Assembly (NCBI RefSeq): GCF_003121585.1
Contig: NZ_QEOO01000002.1
Coordinates: forward strand, 1 to 64,000
DNA length: 64,000 nt
Reading direction: 5' to 3'
From: Nocardioides speluncae
GTDB taxonomy: Bacteria > Actinomycetota > Actinomycetes > Propionibacteriales > Nocardioidaceae
Below, one piece after another: positions 30,091 through 41,190 of this stretch. Each line of letters starts with the position of its first letter. The first letter of the stretch is position 1. The notes beneath the pieces were generated by a model. It was not told the DNA's origin. It ran no database searches and saw only the letters and a list, made by a program, of their open reading frames with translations. Both the position numbers and the translations under genes were made by a program.

Positions 30091-31044
30091 TCAGAAATGG
30101 GTCCAGCCGCGGGGGCCGTCGTACTCCGCACCGTCGACGGTGACGCCACTGCCGTCCAGGACGCGGCCGATGGTCAGCCAGCCGTCCGGCACCGCACCGG
30201 CCGGGAAGGTGGCGAGCAGCGCGTGGTCCTCTCCCCCGCCGAGCACGTACTGCAGCGGCTCCGCGCCGGTCGCGGCGGCGACCGCCTCGAGCGGCTCCGG
30301 GATCTCGAAGGCGCCGCTGTCGATGTCGATCGCCACTCCGGACGCGGCGGCGATGTGGCCGGCGTCGGCGAGCAGGCCGTCGGAGATGTCGATCATCGCC
30401 GTCGCGAGGCCGGCGACGGCCGGGCCGGCGTCGTACGGCGGCTCCGGGCGTCGGTAGGCGTCGACCAGCGCCCGCGGCGAGCGGAACCCGCGCCCGAGTA
30501 CGGCGAGCCCGCCAGCCGCCCAGCCCTGACGGCCGCGGAGCGCGACCACCTCGCCGGCCGTCGCCCCGGAGCGGAGTATCGGCGCCTCGGTACAGGCGCC
30601 CAGCACCGTCACTGCGATCACGATCTCGTCGGCCCGGGTCAGGTCGCCGCCGACCACACTCGCCCCGACCAGCGCCGCCTCCGCGGCGAAGCCGCGGGCG
30701 AAGTCCAGCAGCCACTGCGCAGGCAGGTCCGCCGGTGCCGCGACACCGATGGTGAGCGAGGTGGCCCGGCCGCCCATGGCGTTGATGTCGGAGATGTTCT
30801 GGGCGGCGGCGCGGTGGCCGACGTCTTCGGCGGAGGCCCAGTCGCGCCGGAAGTGGTTGCCCTCGACGAGCAGGTCGGTCGAGATCACGACATGGCCGGT
30901 ACGGACCCGGAGCACCGCGGCGTCGTCGCCCGGCCCGACCAGCACCTGCTCGCCCTGCTCGAAGACCTGTACCAAAGCGTCGATCAGCCCGAACTCGCCG
31001 GCCTCGGCGAGGGTCACGTCGGGTGCGAAGGTCATGGCCCCCAT
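30091..31044 (-). CDS. thiL: Thiamine-monophosphate kinase
   Basis: About 317 aa. It makes the cofactor thiamine diphosphate from thiamine monophosphate and ATP. The N-terminal GPGDDAAVLR and STDLLVEGNHFRRDW motifs, then SDINAMGG and ATMIDISDGLLAD, are diagnostic of ThiL of the PurM/ThiL family. Several starts are possible (GTG 31080, ATG 31044, ATG 31035). I choose 31044 without strong support. Divergent from the Lrp-domain gene. Confidence 0.93.
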   Translation of the reverse strand: MGAMTFAPDVTLAEAGEFGLIDALVQVFEQGEQVLVGPGDDAAVLRVRTGHVVISTDLLVEGNHFRRDWASAEDVGHRAAAQNISDINAMGGRATSLTIGVAAPADLPAQWLLDFARGFAAEAALVGASVVGGDLTRADEIVIAVTVLGACTEAPILRSGATAGEVVALRGRQGWAAGGLAVLGRGFRSPRALVDAYRRPEPPYDAGPAVAGLATAMIDISDGLLADAGHIAAASGVAIDIDSGAFEIPEPLEAVAAATGAEPLQYVLGGGEDHALLATFPAGAVPDGWLTIGRVLDGSGVTVDGAEYDGPRGWTHF

Positions 31045-31164
31045 CTCATCAGACGTGGCCTTTCCCACCTGCGTCGCCACTAGGGAGGGTGCAACCTATC
31101 CGGTCGCGTCGGGCACGCGATAGGTTGACCAGTGACCAAGTCCGCAACAGATCGAGGAGTCACG

Positions 31165-31401
31165 ATGGTCGTACAGGCCTACATCTTGATCCAGACCGAC
31201 GTCGGCAAGGCTGCCGAGGTCGCCGTCGCGATCGCCAAGGTGAAGGGCGTTACCCTCGCCGAGGACGTGACCGGCCCGTACGACGTGATCGTGCGCGCGG
31301 AGGCACGCAACGTCGACGAGCTCGGCAAGCTCGTGGTGGCCAAGGTGCAGACCCTCGATGGGATCACGCGCACGCTCACCTGCCCGGTCGTCCACATCTG
31401 A
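31165..31401 (+). CDS. Stand-alone Lrp/AsnC ligand-binding (RAM) domain protein
   Basis: 78 aa. It matches only the effector-binding half of Lrp/AsnC regulators (VVQAYILIQTDVGKAAEVA, GPYDVIVRAEARNVDELGKLV), with no DNA-binding domain. It probably binds amino acids and oligomerises, perhaps modifying another Lrp protein. The ATG at 31165 has GAGGAG six bases upstream; the longer frame adds an unrelated N-terminus. Beside thiL and the DUF3515-like lipoprotein, a common actinobacterial order. Confidence 0.9.
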   Translation: MVVQAYILIQTDVGKAAEVAVAIAKVKGVTLAEDVTGPYDVIVRAEARNVDELGKLVVAKVQTLDGITRTLTCPVVHI

Positions 31402-31405
31402 GCAG

Positions 31406-31951
31406 TTGTTGACGAGCTTCCGGCGCCCCGGGTCCGCTCGGACACGGGGCGCCATCCATTTCCGTCCCGTCCTTGCCTTCGCGATCGGGGCCTACCTGGT
31501 CGCGACCCTGGCAGCCTGCAGCGAGAAGGTGCCGATCGACGAGCCGGACATGAGCGACACGACCGAGGAGACCTGCGCCAAGCTGATCGAGGAGCTCCCC
31601 GAGACCGTCGGCGGCCAGCAGCAGCGCGAGATGGAGCCCGCCAACGCCCTCGGCGCCGCCTGGGGCGAGCCGGCGATCGTGCTGACCTGCGGGGTGCCGC
31701 TGCCGGATGACGTGGTGGCGACCGACGGCACCGAGGCGCCGCCGCCGTGCCAGGAGGTCGACGGTGTCGGCTGGTTCGTGCCGGAGGACCAGATTGCCGA
31801 CCAGTCCGCCGACGTGGTGATGACCACCATCGACTTCAGCCCGGCCGTCCAGGTGCAGCTGCCCGCGGCGTACCGCCCGACCGGCGCCGCCATGGTCGAC
31901 CTCGCGCCCGCCATCAAGAAGACGCTCGAGCCCGTCGACCGCTGCAAGTGA
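31406..31951 (+). CDS. DUF3515-like lipoprotein
   Basis: About 181 aa. Lipoprotein signal with lipobox TLAAC (about Cys38). The mature part has EETCAKLIEELPETVGGQ, LTCGVPLPD, CQEVDGVGWFVPEDQ and ends in RCK. This matches the actinobacterial DUF3515 family, usually found between thiL and ddl. Function unknown; surface-exposed. Start uncertain (TTG at 31406 or 31409, no clear ribosome site). Element R2 follows the stop within ten bases. Confidence 0.8.
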   Translation: MLTSFRRPGSARTRGAIHFRPVLAFAIGAYLVATLAACSEKVPIDEPDMSDTTEETCAKLIEELPETVGGQQQREMEPANALGAAWGEPAIVLTCGVPLPDDVVATDGTEAPPPCQEVDGVGWFVPEDQIADQSADVVMTTIDFSPAVQVQLPAAYRPTGAAMVDLAPAIKKTLEPVDRCK

Positions 31952-31960
31952 CCGGCTCCC

Positions 31961-32121
31961 GGGGAGTCTGCTGAGCAATACCGTCGAAGCGAGCGGTGTG
32001 AGACGTGTGCGCTCGCAAGGCGGACGAGGGAGGCGGGCCGGTGGCCCGTCGACCGAGGACAACACAGCGAGCGTGCGCGTATCGCGCCGCGCAGCCGACG
32101 GGATTGCTCAGCAGACTCCCT
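31961..32121. repeat. Core-bearing inverted-repeat element R2
   Basis: Terminal arms 31962-31986 and 32096-32120 pair at 24 of 25 positions, and G-T pairing extends them by one. Further inside, GCGCTCG pairs with CGAGCGTGC around the 52-nt core 32016-32067. The core runs from CAAGGCGG, through the stem GGCGGGCC-GGT-GGCCCGTC, to GACAACACAG, and is nearly identical to that of R3. The right end overlaps CTAG (32120-32123). Only 12 bases separate it from the next gene's ATG, so it may influence that gene's expression as well as ending the lipoprotein transcript. Confidence 0.85.
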
Positions 32122-32132
32122 AGGCTGTGGGC

Positions 32133-33209
32133 ATGGCCGATCCCGCGTCCTACCGCCCCGCCACCGTCGCCGTCACCGCCGGCCGGCCCGCCCACGAGCC
32201 CGACAACCCGCTGAACGAGCCGATCACGATGGCCTCGACGTACGTCGCGGGCGGAGACCGCGAGTACGGCCGCTACACCAACCCGACCTGGACCGCCTTC
32301 GAGACCGCTCTCGGCGCGCTCGAGGGCGGCCGGTGCCTGGCGTTCGCCTCCGGGCTGGCGACCGTGAGCACGTTGCTCGACCTGGTCGGCCAGGGCCAGA
32401 AGGTGGTCGCGCCGCGGCACGCCTACTCCGGCACCGTCATGCAGCTGGCCGATCTCGAGGCCCGCGGCCGGCTGCACGCAGAGCTGGTCGACATCGCCGA
32501 CACCGCGGCCGTGGTCAAGGCCTGCGCCGACGCCTCGCTGGTCTGGCTGGAGTCGCCCACCAACCCGGCGCTCGAGCTGGCCGACATCCCGGTGATCGCC
32601 GAGGCCGCGCGCGAGGCCGGCGCGTACGTCGTGGTCGACAACACCTTCGCCACTCCCCTGCTGCAGCAGCCGCTCGACCTCGGCGCCGACCTGGTCGTGC
32701 ACTCCGCGACCAAGTTCATCGCCGGCCACAGCGACGTGCTGATGGGCGCTGTGCTCACCCGCGACGACGAGCTGTACGGCGTACTCAAGGGCCGGCGGGA
32801 CCTGATCGGCGCCGTCCCCGGGCCGTTCGAGGCATGGCTGGCGCTACGCGGCCTCCGCACCCTCCACCTGCGGATCGAGCGCGCCCAGGCCAACGCCCAG
32901 GAGCTGGTACGCCGCCTCGGCGAGCATCCCGCCGTCGGTGAGGTCCGCTACCCCGGCTTCGGTGCGATCGTGTCGATCGTGCTCGCCGAGGGCGCGCTCG
33001 CCGCCGACCTGCTCACCCACAAGACCAAGCTCTGGGTGCACGCCACCAGCCTCGGCGGCGTCGAGTCGACCTTCGAGCGCCGCCGCCGCTGGAAGTCGGA
33101 GGCGGCCACGATCCCCGACGGCCTGGTCCGGATGTCGGTCGGCATCGAGGACATCGAGGACCTCTGGACCGACCTCAAGACCGCCCTCGACACCCTGACG
33201 AGCAGTTAG
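32133..33209 (+). CDS. Trans-sulfuration PLP enzyme (cystathionine gamma-synthase/lyase family)
   Basis: About 358 aa. PLP-dependent Cys/Met metabolism enzyme. The Schiff-base lysine is in SATKFIAGHSD (Lys194), with VVVDNTFATPL supplying the Asp that contacts the ring (Asp169). The YGRYTNPTW motif binds the phosphate from the neighbouring subunit. Whether it acts as cystathionine gamma-synthase, gamma-lyase or O-acylhomoserine sulfhydrylase cannot be decided by eye. The ATG at 32133 is preferred over GTG 32127. Confidence 0.9.
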   Translation: MADPASYRPATVAVTAGRPAHEPDNPLNEPITMASTYVAGGDREYGRYTNPTWTAFETALGALEGGRCLAFASGLATVSTLLDLVGQGQKVVAPRHAYSGTVMQLADLEARGRLHAELVDIADTAAVVKACADASLVWLESPTNPALELADIPVIAEAAREAGAYVVVDNTFATPLLQQPLDLGADLVVHSATKFIAGHSDVLMGAVLTRDDELYGVLKGRRDLIGAVPGPFEAWLALRGLRTLHLRIERAQANAQELVRRLGEHPAVGEVRYPGFGAIVSIVLAEGALAADLLTHKTKLWVHATSLGGVESTFERRRRWKSEAATIPDGLVRMSVGIEDIEDLWTDLKTALDTLTSS

Positions 33210-33257
33210 CCCGACCGTTTCTGTCCCAGCCCGCTGGAAACTTCGCGTGGGTTGGGC

Positions 33258-33285
33258 CAGTTTCACTAGGTACCTAGTGAAACTG
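33258..33285. terminator. Perfect 28-bp palindrome between convergent genes
   Basis: A 28-bp perfect palindrome centred on CTAGGTACCTAG, flanked by GGG and CCC, lies 49 bp after one gene and 16 bp before the gpsA stop. No loop is left if fully paired, so in RNA a short loop would form at the centre. A bidirectional terminator is likely; a protein-binding site is the alternative. Its right arm shares GTGAAACTGCCC with the end of glnD. Confidence 0.75.
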
Positions 33286-33300
33286 CCCGCCCCGCAACCA

Positions 33301-34302
33301 CTAGTCTGTCTCGGCCTTGATGTCGCGGGAGATCATGCTGTCCATCAGTTCCGGGGCGGTCATCCGGCCGCCGACGACAGCCTCGACGTGCTCGGCGATC
33401 GGCGCGTCCACGTTGGTGCGACGAGCCAGGTCGAGCAGCGACGAGCAGGACTTCGCGCCCTCGGCGACCTGCCGGGTCGAGGCGTAGATCTCCTCGGTCG
33501 TCATCCCCTGGCCTAGCTTCTCGCCGAAGCTCCGGTTGCGCGACAGCGGCGAGGAGCAGGTAGCGACAAGGTCGCCGAGCCCGGCCAGGCCCATCAGCGT
33601 CAGCGGGTTGGCGCCGAGCGCCATCGCCAGCCGGGCGGTCTCGGCGAGGCCGCGGGTGATCACCGAGGCGGTGGTGTTGTCGCCGAAGCCGAGCCCGACC
33701 GCCATCCCGACCGCGAGCCCGACCACGTTCTTGTAGGCGCCGCCCAGCTCGCAGCCGAGGACGTCGAGCGAGCTGTAGGGCCGGAACGCCTTGGTGTGGC
33801 ACAGCGTCTGCAGCCGCTTCACGACATCCTCGTCGGCGCAGGCGACCACCGAAGCGGCCGGCTCCCGGCTGGCGATCTCCTTGGCGAGGTTCGGACCGCT
33901 GACCACGGCGATCCGGTCCGGGCCGGCGCCGGTGACCTCGGCGATCACCTCCGACATCCGCTTCACGGTGCCGAGCTCCACGCCCTTCATCAGCGAGATC
34001 AGCACCTGGTTGTCGGCGATGAAGTCGGACCACTCACCGAGGTTCTGGCGCAGCGTCTGGGACGGTACGGCGAGCACCACCGCCTCGGCCTCGGCGAGCG
34101 CCTTCTCCGGGTCGTGGGTCGCCGAGATCGTGGGCGGAAGCTGGATGCCAGGCAGGTAGTCGGAGTTCTCCCGCTTATCGTTGATCGTCGCGCACACCTC
34201 CTCCCGTCGGCCCCAGATGGTCACGTCGTTGCCGGCGTCGGCGAGCACGAGCGAGAACGCCGTACCCCACGATCCGGCTCCGAATACCGCCACCTTGGTC
34301 AT
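33301..34302 (-). CDS. gpsA: Glycerol-3-phosphate dehydrogenase [NAD(P)+]
   Basis: 333 aa. It makes sn-glycerol 3-phosphate for phospholipid synthesis. The dinucleotide motif VAVFGAGSWGTAF is at the N-terminus, SGPNLAKEIA and the catalytic lysine region GGAYKNVVGLAVG in the middle, and LAGLGDLVATC near the end. The ATG at 34302 overlaps the plsC stop (ATGA), with GGGAGGG upstream. Operon plsC-gpsA supplies and uses glycerol phosphate. Confidence 0.96.
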   Translation of the reverse strand: MTKVAVFGAGSWGTAFSLVLADAGNDVTIWGRREEVCATINDKRENSDYLPGIQLPPTISATHDPEKALAEAEAVVLAVPSQTLRQNLGEWSDFIADNQVLISLMKGVELGTVKRMSEVIAEVTGAGPDRIAVVSGPNLAKEIASREPAASVVACADEDVVKRLQTLCHTKAFRPYSSLDVLGCELGGAYKNVVGLAVGMAVGLGFGDNTTASVITRGLAETARLAMALGANPLTLMGLAGLGDLVATCSSPLSRNRSFGEKLGQGMTTEEIYASTRQVAEGAKSCSSLLDLARRTNVDAPIAEHVEAVVGGRMTAPELMDSMISRDIKAETD

Positions 34303-35102
34303 ACGCCGCCCTCCCTCTGGCCTTCTGCTCCACTGTCGTCCGATCCGCTCTTGCGGTCCTTGGGCTTCCCGATCTCGCTCACGCCGGCCTGCCGCGGGTC
34401 GAACCGCTCCGCCGGGGCCTTGGCGCCGCGCACATCCTCCAGCAGCGCGGTGATCGCGGCCATGATCCGGTCGGTCGCCTCGTTGACGGCCGCGGACGTC
34501 AGCGGCTCGGCGCGCAAGTCCTCCAGCAGCACCGGCTCGCCGACCTTCATCGTGATCGTCTTGCGTGGGAAGAGCTTGGGCCGCTTGCTGTACGGCGCGA
34601 GGATCTCGTGGGCGCCCCACTGGGCGATCGGGATCACCGGGCAGCCGGTGGCCAGCGCGATCCGGGCCGCGCCGGACTTGCCGCGCATCGGCCACAGGTC
34701 GGGGTCGCGGGTGATCGAGCCCTCGGGGTAGACCACGACCAGCTCGCCCTGCTCGATCGCAGCCACCGCGGCGTCGAACGCGCCGGCGGCGTTCGACGAG
34801 AGGCGCTCGACGGGGATCTGGCCGGCGGCGGTCATGAACTTCGCCATCGCCTTGTTCTTGAACAGCGACGACTTGGCGAGGTACCGCGGCAGCCGGCCGC
34901 GGTAGTAGACCAGGTGGGCGGCGGTCAGCGGGTCGATCTTGGTGACGTGGTTGAGCACGACCACGCAGCCGCCCTCGGTCGGCACCTTCTCCTCGTCGAT
35001 CCAGTGGCGTTTGGTCGCCCCGAGCAGGATCGGCTCCAAGATGGTGGCGGCGAGGGTGTAGGCCCAGCCGCGCTGCTGCTTGATCTTCAGCTTCCTCGCC
35101 AT
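34299..35102 (-). CDS. plsC: 1-acyl-sn-glycerol-3-phosphate acyltransferase
   Basis: 267 aa. The acyltransferase motif is NHVTKIDP (His52 to Asp57, HX4D), and block III is VVVYPEGSITRD. One N-terminal membrane-associated segment (YTLAATILEPILL). It converts lysophosphatidic to phosphatidic acid at the membrane. The C-terminal tail (KDRKSGSDDSGAEGQ) is hydrophilic and variable. Confidence 0.93.
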   Translation of the reverse strand: MARKLKIKQQRGWAYTLAATILEPILLGATKRHWIDEEKVPTEGGCVVVLNHVTKIDPLTAAHLVYYRGRLPRYLAKSSLFKNKAMAKFMTAAGQIPVERLSSNAAGAFDAAVAAIEQGELVVVYPEGSITRDPDLWPMRGKSGAARIALATGCPVIPIAQWGAHEILAPYSKRPKLFPRKTITMKVGEPVLLEDLRAEPLTSAAVNEATDRIMAAITALLEDVRGAKAPAERFDPRQAGVSEIGKPKDRKSGSDDSGAEGQREGGV

Positions 35103-35197
35103 CGTCCTCGTCCGATCCCGGCCGCGGGTCCACTCCCGCTCGACATCAGCATGAGGCTACTGCGTCGGACTCACACCGCGATGGCAGGATCAACGCG

Positions 35198-35823
35198 ATG
35201 TCTTCGTATGCCGTGCTGGTCCCCGTGAAGCCGTTGGCGCTGGCCAAGTCGCGCCTGGTCGGGATCAGCGATGCCCGCCGGAGCGCGTTGGCCGCGGCGT
35301 TCGCGCTGGACACGGTCGCTGTCGCGGCGGCCACGCCGGGAGTGGTGGGAGTGCTAGCGGTGACCGACGACTTCCGGTTCGCCGCGGAACTGGCCGCACG
35401 CGGCTGCGCGGTGATCCCGGACGGCGTCACCGGCGACCTCAACGGCAGCCTGCTCCAAGCCGCGCACGAAGCCGTGCGCCGCTGGCCCGATGCCGGAGTG
35501 GCCGCGGTCTGCGCCGATCTGCCGGCGCTGCGCGCGACCGATCTGGCGGCCGCGCTGCGCGCCGTACCGGAGGACCGGCCTGGCTTCGTCACGGACGCAG
35601 CCGGCCGGGGTACGACGACGTACGCCGCCGCGCTGGCGGACTTCGCGCCCCGGTTCGGCCCTGACTCGCGGGACGCGCACCTCGACGCCGGATGCGCGGA
35701 GATCGCCGGCGCCCTCGCCAGCCTGCGCCAGGACGTCGACGACCCGACCGATCTTGCGCAGGCGCGCGAACTCGGCGTCGGGCCGGCGACCGCCGCCGTA
35801 CTCGCGAACGAGTGGGTTCCGGG

Positions 35824-35827
<4 letters not shown>
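35198..35827 (+). CDS. cofC: F420 biosynthesis guanylyltransferase CofC/FbiD
   Basis: 209 aa. Activates 2-phospholactate or phosphoenolpyruvate with GTP in coenzyme F420 synthesis. The nucleotidyltransferase signature is [15 protein letters not shown] at the N-terminus, with [15 protein letters not shown] in the middle. It shows that the organism makes F420, as many actinobacteria do. Its stop codon is shared through CTAG with the convergent HU gene. ATG start. Confidence 0.93.
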
Positions 35828-36522
<695 letters not shown>

Positions 36523-36617
36523 TAGCTTTCCTTCCAATGAACCCGAGGCCGAGCTCATGCTCGACGTCTTTCTCTAAGCACGCTAGGTATTTCAGCCGCT
36601 TCCCACAATGAACGCGC

Positions 36618-36649
36618 CGGGTCACCGCCGTACTTTCAGCGGTGACCCG
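36618..36649. terminator. Terminator hairpin after the phosphatase gene
   Basis: 11-bp perfect stem CGGGTCACCGC/GCGGTGACCCG with a 10-nt loop, downstream of the phosphatase stop at 36664 on the minus strand and upstream of hup. Confidence 0.75.
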
Positions 36650-36663
36650 ACGCACAGGTCTAG

Positions 36664-38181
36664 TCAGCTCACCGGGCGCAGCACGACGTCGTCGACCGCC
36701 CAGTACCACGCGTTGGTGCCGGCATGCCGGAAGCCGACGCGAGCGTTCTGGGCTCCGGCCGGGACCGTGATCCGGACCGTCTCGCGCCTCCCCGACGTCT
36801 CGCCCGTGAACGCCTTGACGACCGTCGCAGCGCCGCCGTCGAACCGCACCACGACGTTGGCGATCGAGTCGCCGTCCTGGCGGTAGTAGTGGGTCAGGTC
36901 GACGTCGAGCCACCGCTTGGCCGCCACCGAGACCGATGGCGTCCACAGGGTGGCGTCGAAGCGCACTCCGGTCGAGCTGGTCGCGTCCGCCCATTCGTCG
37001 GAGTCGGCGACCGCCATCACGCCGCGGCCACGGACGAAGAGCTCGCGGTTCTGGCCGCGCTGTGCCTGGGCCCAGAAGGCGTCGGTGGTCATCGTCCAGC
37101 CGCGCCACTCCGGTACGCCGGTCGCGGTCATCGCGATGTCCTGGCTCCAGCCCGCCGGCAGCTCCTGGGTCCAGCCCTTGATCGTCGACGGGATCGGCTC
37201 GGTCGTCGCCGACTTGAGCGCCGGGCGTTTGGACTCGAACGGGTCGGTGTCGGCGTACGTGATCAACCGGCCGTCGGCGTCCGCCTGCGTCGGTACGCCG
37301 AGGTGCCCGAGCGCGCTGGCGGCCAGGTCGGGCAGTCGCGAGGTGTTGTTGACCGCCGCGGGTACGCCGTCACCCCAGGCGAGCACGAACGTGCCCCGCT
37401 CGGGCAGCGTGTTGCCGCCGTGACCGCCGCCGTCGGTATGGCCGTGGTCGGTTCCCATCAGCACCAGCCAGTTCTCGTTGGCACGGTTGGGGCGGGCCGC
37501 GATCGCGTCGAGCAGCTTCTTCACGTGGCCGTCCACCACCGCGATCTCGTTCAGGTAGCGCTTGCTGGCCGCACCGTAGCTGTGGCCGACGATGTCCTGC
37601 TGGCCGAAGTAGGCGAACGTCGCGTCCGCCTGGGCGGTGCGCAGGTGCGCGGATGCGTTGTCCGCGATCGCCAGGTCGTTCTGCACATAGCCCGTGGCGT
37701 CACCGTCGCGCACGAACTTGGTGTCGATCTCGTCGCTGAGGATGTGGTCGTCGATCGCCTTCCAGTCGACGCCGGCCCAGGTGTCCGCGGCCGGGCGGTT
37801 GCGCTCCAGGCGGGTCAGGAAGTCAGGGTGCTGGGAGAGCTGGGAGCCGGCGAAGCTGTTGTCGCGGACGCCGTGCTGGTCCGGCCAGGTGCCGGTGAGC
37901 AGCGTCGACCAGCCGGGACCTGACGAGGTCGCGGCCATCGGGCCGGCGTACAGCAGGCTCTGGCCGAGCGTGCCCTCGGCGGTGAGCTGCATCAGCGTCG
38001 GCGCCTTCGCGGCGCCGACCCGGCTCCAGTTCAGCCCGTCGACACCGATGACGAGCACGTGCTTTGTGTTTGCCTCGGGCGCGGCGGCGCCGACCTGGCC
38101 GGGAAGGAGGCCGACGCCGGCGACGAGGCCGGCGGCGGTCACGGCGACGGTGGCGCGCCAGAATCTGGTGGAAGTGGGCAT
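36664..38181 (-). CDS. Secreted alkaline phosphatase/phosphodiesterase family protein
   Basis: About 505 aa. Signal peptide (RATVAVTAAGLVAGVGLLPG). The alkaline-phosphatase-superfamily metal and nucleophile motifs are VIGVDGLNWSR, the Ser/Thr region ATSSGPGWSTLLTG, and GTDHGHTDGGGHGG. This is the nucleotide pyrophosphatase/phosphodiesterase-like branch. The last about 170 residues form an extra beta-sandwich carbohydrate-binding-like domain (LFVRGRGVMAV...YWAVDDVVLRPVS). The start at ATG 38181 gives a clean signal peptide. Substrate unknown. Confidence 0.85.
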   Translation of the reverse strand: MPTSTRFWRATVAVTAAGLVAGVGLLPGQVGAAAPEANTKHVLVIGVDGLNWSRVGAAKAPTLMQLTAEGTLGQSLLYAGPMAATSSGPGWSTLLTGTWPDQHGVRDNSFAGSQLSQHPDFLTRLERNRPAADTWAGVDWKAIDDHILSDEIDTKFVRDGDATGYVQNDLAIADNASAHLRTAQADATFAYFGQQDIVGHSYGAASKRYLNEIAVVDGHVKKLLDAIAARPNRANENWLVLMGTDHGHTDGGGHGGNTLPERGTFVLAWGDGVPAAVNNTSRLPDLAASALGHLGVPTQADADGRLITYADTDPFESKRPALKSATTEPIPSTIKGWTQELPAGWSQDIAMTATGVPEWRGWTMTTDAFWAQAQRGQNRELFVRGRGVMAVADSDEWADATSSTGVRFDATLWTPSVSVAAKRWLDVDLTHYYRQDGDSIANVVVRFDGGAATVVKAFTGETSGRRETVRITVPAGAQNARVGFRHAGTNAWYWAVDDVVLRPVS

Positions 38182-38265
38182 GCAGGAGTCCTTGTCTCGC
38201 GTGCGGGCAGGGGGACGGCGGCTGGCCGCCACCACCCTCGCCGTACCCACTGGACCCCGGCAAGG

Positions 38266-38302
38266 CATCCAGCCGACTTGTTCAAACAAGTTCGCCTGGA
38301 TG
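38266..38302. terminator. leuCD terminator hairpin
   Basis: Inner palindrome ACTTGTTCAAACAAGT (38276-38291) inside outer arms CATCCAG and CTGGATG, located just past the leuD stop on the minus strand. Confidence 0.75.
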
Positions 38303-38316
38303 TCAAGTAACTCGGG

Positions 38317-38916
38317 TCAGAGCGTCGCCGGCTTCCAGCTCGGCCGGGTCGCTTCGTACGCCGCGATGTCGGCGTCGTGGCCGAGGGTGATGCCGATGTC
38401 GTCGAGACCCTCGAGCAGCCGCCAGCGGGTGTAGTCGTCGATGTCGAAGGAGTCCTCGATCGCGTCCGGACCCTCACCGGCGCGCACGGTCCGCGACTCC
38501 AGGTCCACGGTGATCGTCGCGCCCGGCCGGTCCTCGAGGTAGTCCCAGATCCGCTGGACGACCTTCTCGTCGACCTGCGCGGCGAGCAGGCCGGCCTTGC
38601 CGGAGTTGCCGCGGAAGATGTCGGCGAAGCGGGAGGAGATGACCACCCGGAAGCCGTAGTTCTGCAGCGCCCAGACGGCGTGCTCGCGCGAGGAGCCGGT
38701 GCCGAAGTCGGGGCCGGCCACCAGCACCGAGCCCGCGGCGTACTCCGGCTTGTTGAGAACGAACGACGGGTCGTTGCGCCAGGCCGCGAACAGGCCGTCC
38801 TCGAAGCCGGTCCGGGTCACCCGCTTGAGGTAGACCGCCGGGATGATCTGGTCGGTGTCGACGTTGCTGCGGCGCAGCGGGACGCCGACACCGGTGTGCG
38901 TGGTGAACTTGTCCAT
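38317..38916 (-). CDS. leuD: 3-isopropylmalate dehydratase small subunit
   Basis: 199 aa. It is the swivelling domain of isopropylmalate isomerase in leucine synthesis. Conserved N-terminal [17 protein letters not shown] and [17 protein letters not shown]. The ATG lies one base after the leuC stop, with GGAGG in the end of leuC, so the subunits are coupled. Confidence 0.97.
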   Translation of the reverse strand: MDKFTTHTGVGVPLRRSNVDTDQIIPAVYLKRVTRTGFEDGLFAAWRNDPSFVLNKPEYAAGSVLVAGPDFGTGSSREHAVWALQNYGFRVVISSRFADIFRGNSGKAGLLAAQVDEKVVQRIWDYLEDRPGATITVDLESRTVRAGEGPDAIEDSFDIDDYTRWRLLEGLDDIGITLGHDADIAAYEATRPSWKPATL

Positions 38917-38917
38917 C

Positions 38918-40330
<1,413 letters not shown>

Positions 40331-40434
40331 GAACTGCTCCAGCTGTCGTAGGTGGACCGAAGTTTTCGGCGTTTAGCCGTAGATCACACAGCCTACGCCT
40401 TGCATCCCATGATCCGAGACGGCAGTATTGCTAT
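40331..40434. promoter_or_regulatory. leuC / IclR divergent promoter region
   Basis: 104 bp between divergent starts. TATTGCTAT directly precedes the regulator's ATG, which would suit a leaderless transcript or a very close -10. By analogy with Streptomyces NdgR, which sits beside and activates leuCD, the regulator's own operator should be here, but I cannot define it. Confidence 0.5.
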
Positions 40435-41157
40435 ATGGACAACAGTAGCGGAGTCGGCGTTCTCGACAAGGCAGCCCTCGTCCTCGCGGCACTGGAAGCA
40501 GGACCGGCCACGCTGGCCGGTTTGGTCGCCGGAACGGGCCTGGCCCGGCCGACGGCCCACCGGCTTGCCGTGGCCCTGGAGCACCACCGGCTGGTGGCGC
40601 GCGACATGCAGGGCCGTTTCGTCCTCGGTCCCCGGCTGGCCGAGCTCTCCGCGGCCGCCGGCGAGGACCGGCTCCTTGCCGCGGCCGGCCCGGTGCTCGC
40701 GCGGCTGCGCGACATCACCGGCGAGTCCGCCCAGCTCTGGCGGCGCCAGGGCGACCACCGCGTCTGCGTCGCGGCCGCCGAGCGGCCGTCCGGCCTGCGC
40801 GACACGATCCCGGTCGGCTCCCAGTTGACGATGCGCGCCGGCTCGGCCGCCCAGGTGCTGCTCGCCTGGGAGGACCCGGACCGGATGCACCGCGGCCTGC
40901 AGAACGCCGCGTTCTCGGCCACCGCGCTGTCCGGCATCCGCCGCCGCGGCTGGGCCCAGTCGGTCGGCGAGCGCGAGCAGGGTGTCGCCTCTGTCTCCGC
41001 GCCGGTCCGCTCCCCCAGCGGCAAGATCATCGCCGCGGTGTCGGTCTCCGGCCCGCTCGAGCGGCTCTCCCGCCAGCCCGGCCGGATGCACGCACCCGCC
41101 GTACTCGCCGCTGCCGACCGCCTGTCGGAGTCGCTGCGCCGCGCCGCCTCCGAGTAG
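40435..41157 (+). CDS. ndgR: IclR family regulator, NdgR-like
   Basis: 240 aa. An N-terminal winged helix (VLDKAALVLAALEAGPATLAGLVAGTGLARPTAHRL, residues about 9-44) is followed by an effector domain with GVASVSAPVRSPSGKIIAAVSVSGP. Divergent from leuCD, exactly as NdgR/AreB in other actinomycetes, where it controls leucine and other amino-acid pathways. The name rests on this context. Element R3 follows downstream. Confidence 0.88.
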   Translation: MDNSSGVGVLDKAALVLAALEAGPATLAGLVAGTGLARPTAHRLAVALEHHRLVARDMQGRFVLGPRLAELSAAAGEDRLLAAAGPVLARLRDITGESAQLWRRQGDHRVCVAAAERPSGLRDTIPVGSQLTMRAGSAAQVLLAWEDPDRMHRGLQNAAFSATALSGIRRRGWAQSVGEREQGVASVSAPVRSPSGKIIAAVSVSGPLERLSRQPGRMHAPAVLAAADRLSESLRRAASE

Positions 41158-41190
41158 CGCCCGAGTAGCGCACCCGGGCCAGGCTGTCCC

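Noticed and set aside
33301..35133. A plsC-gpsA fusion protein
   Set aside because: The upstream part is an out-of-frame reading of plsC; gpsA has a good start at 34302 overlapping the plsC stop.
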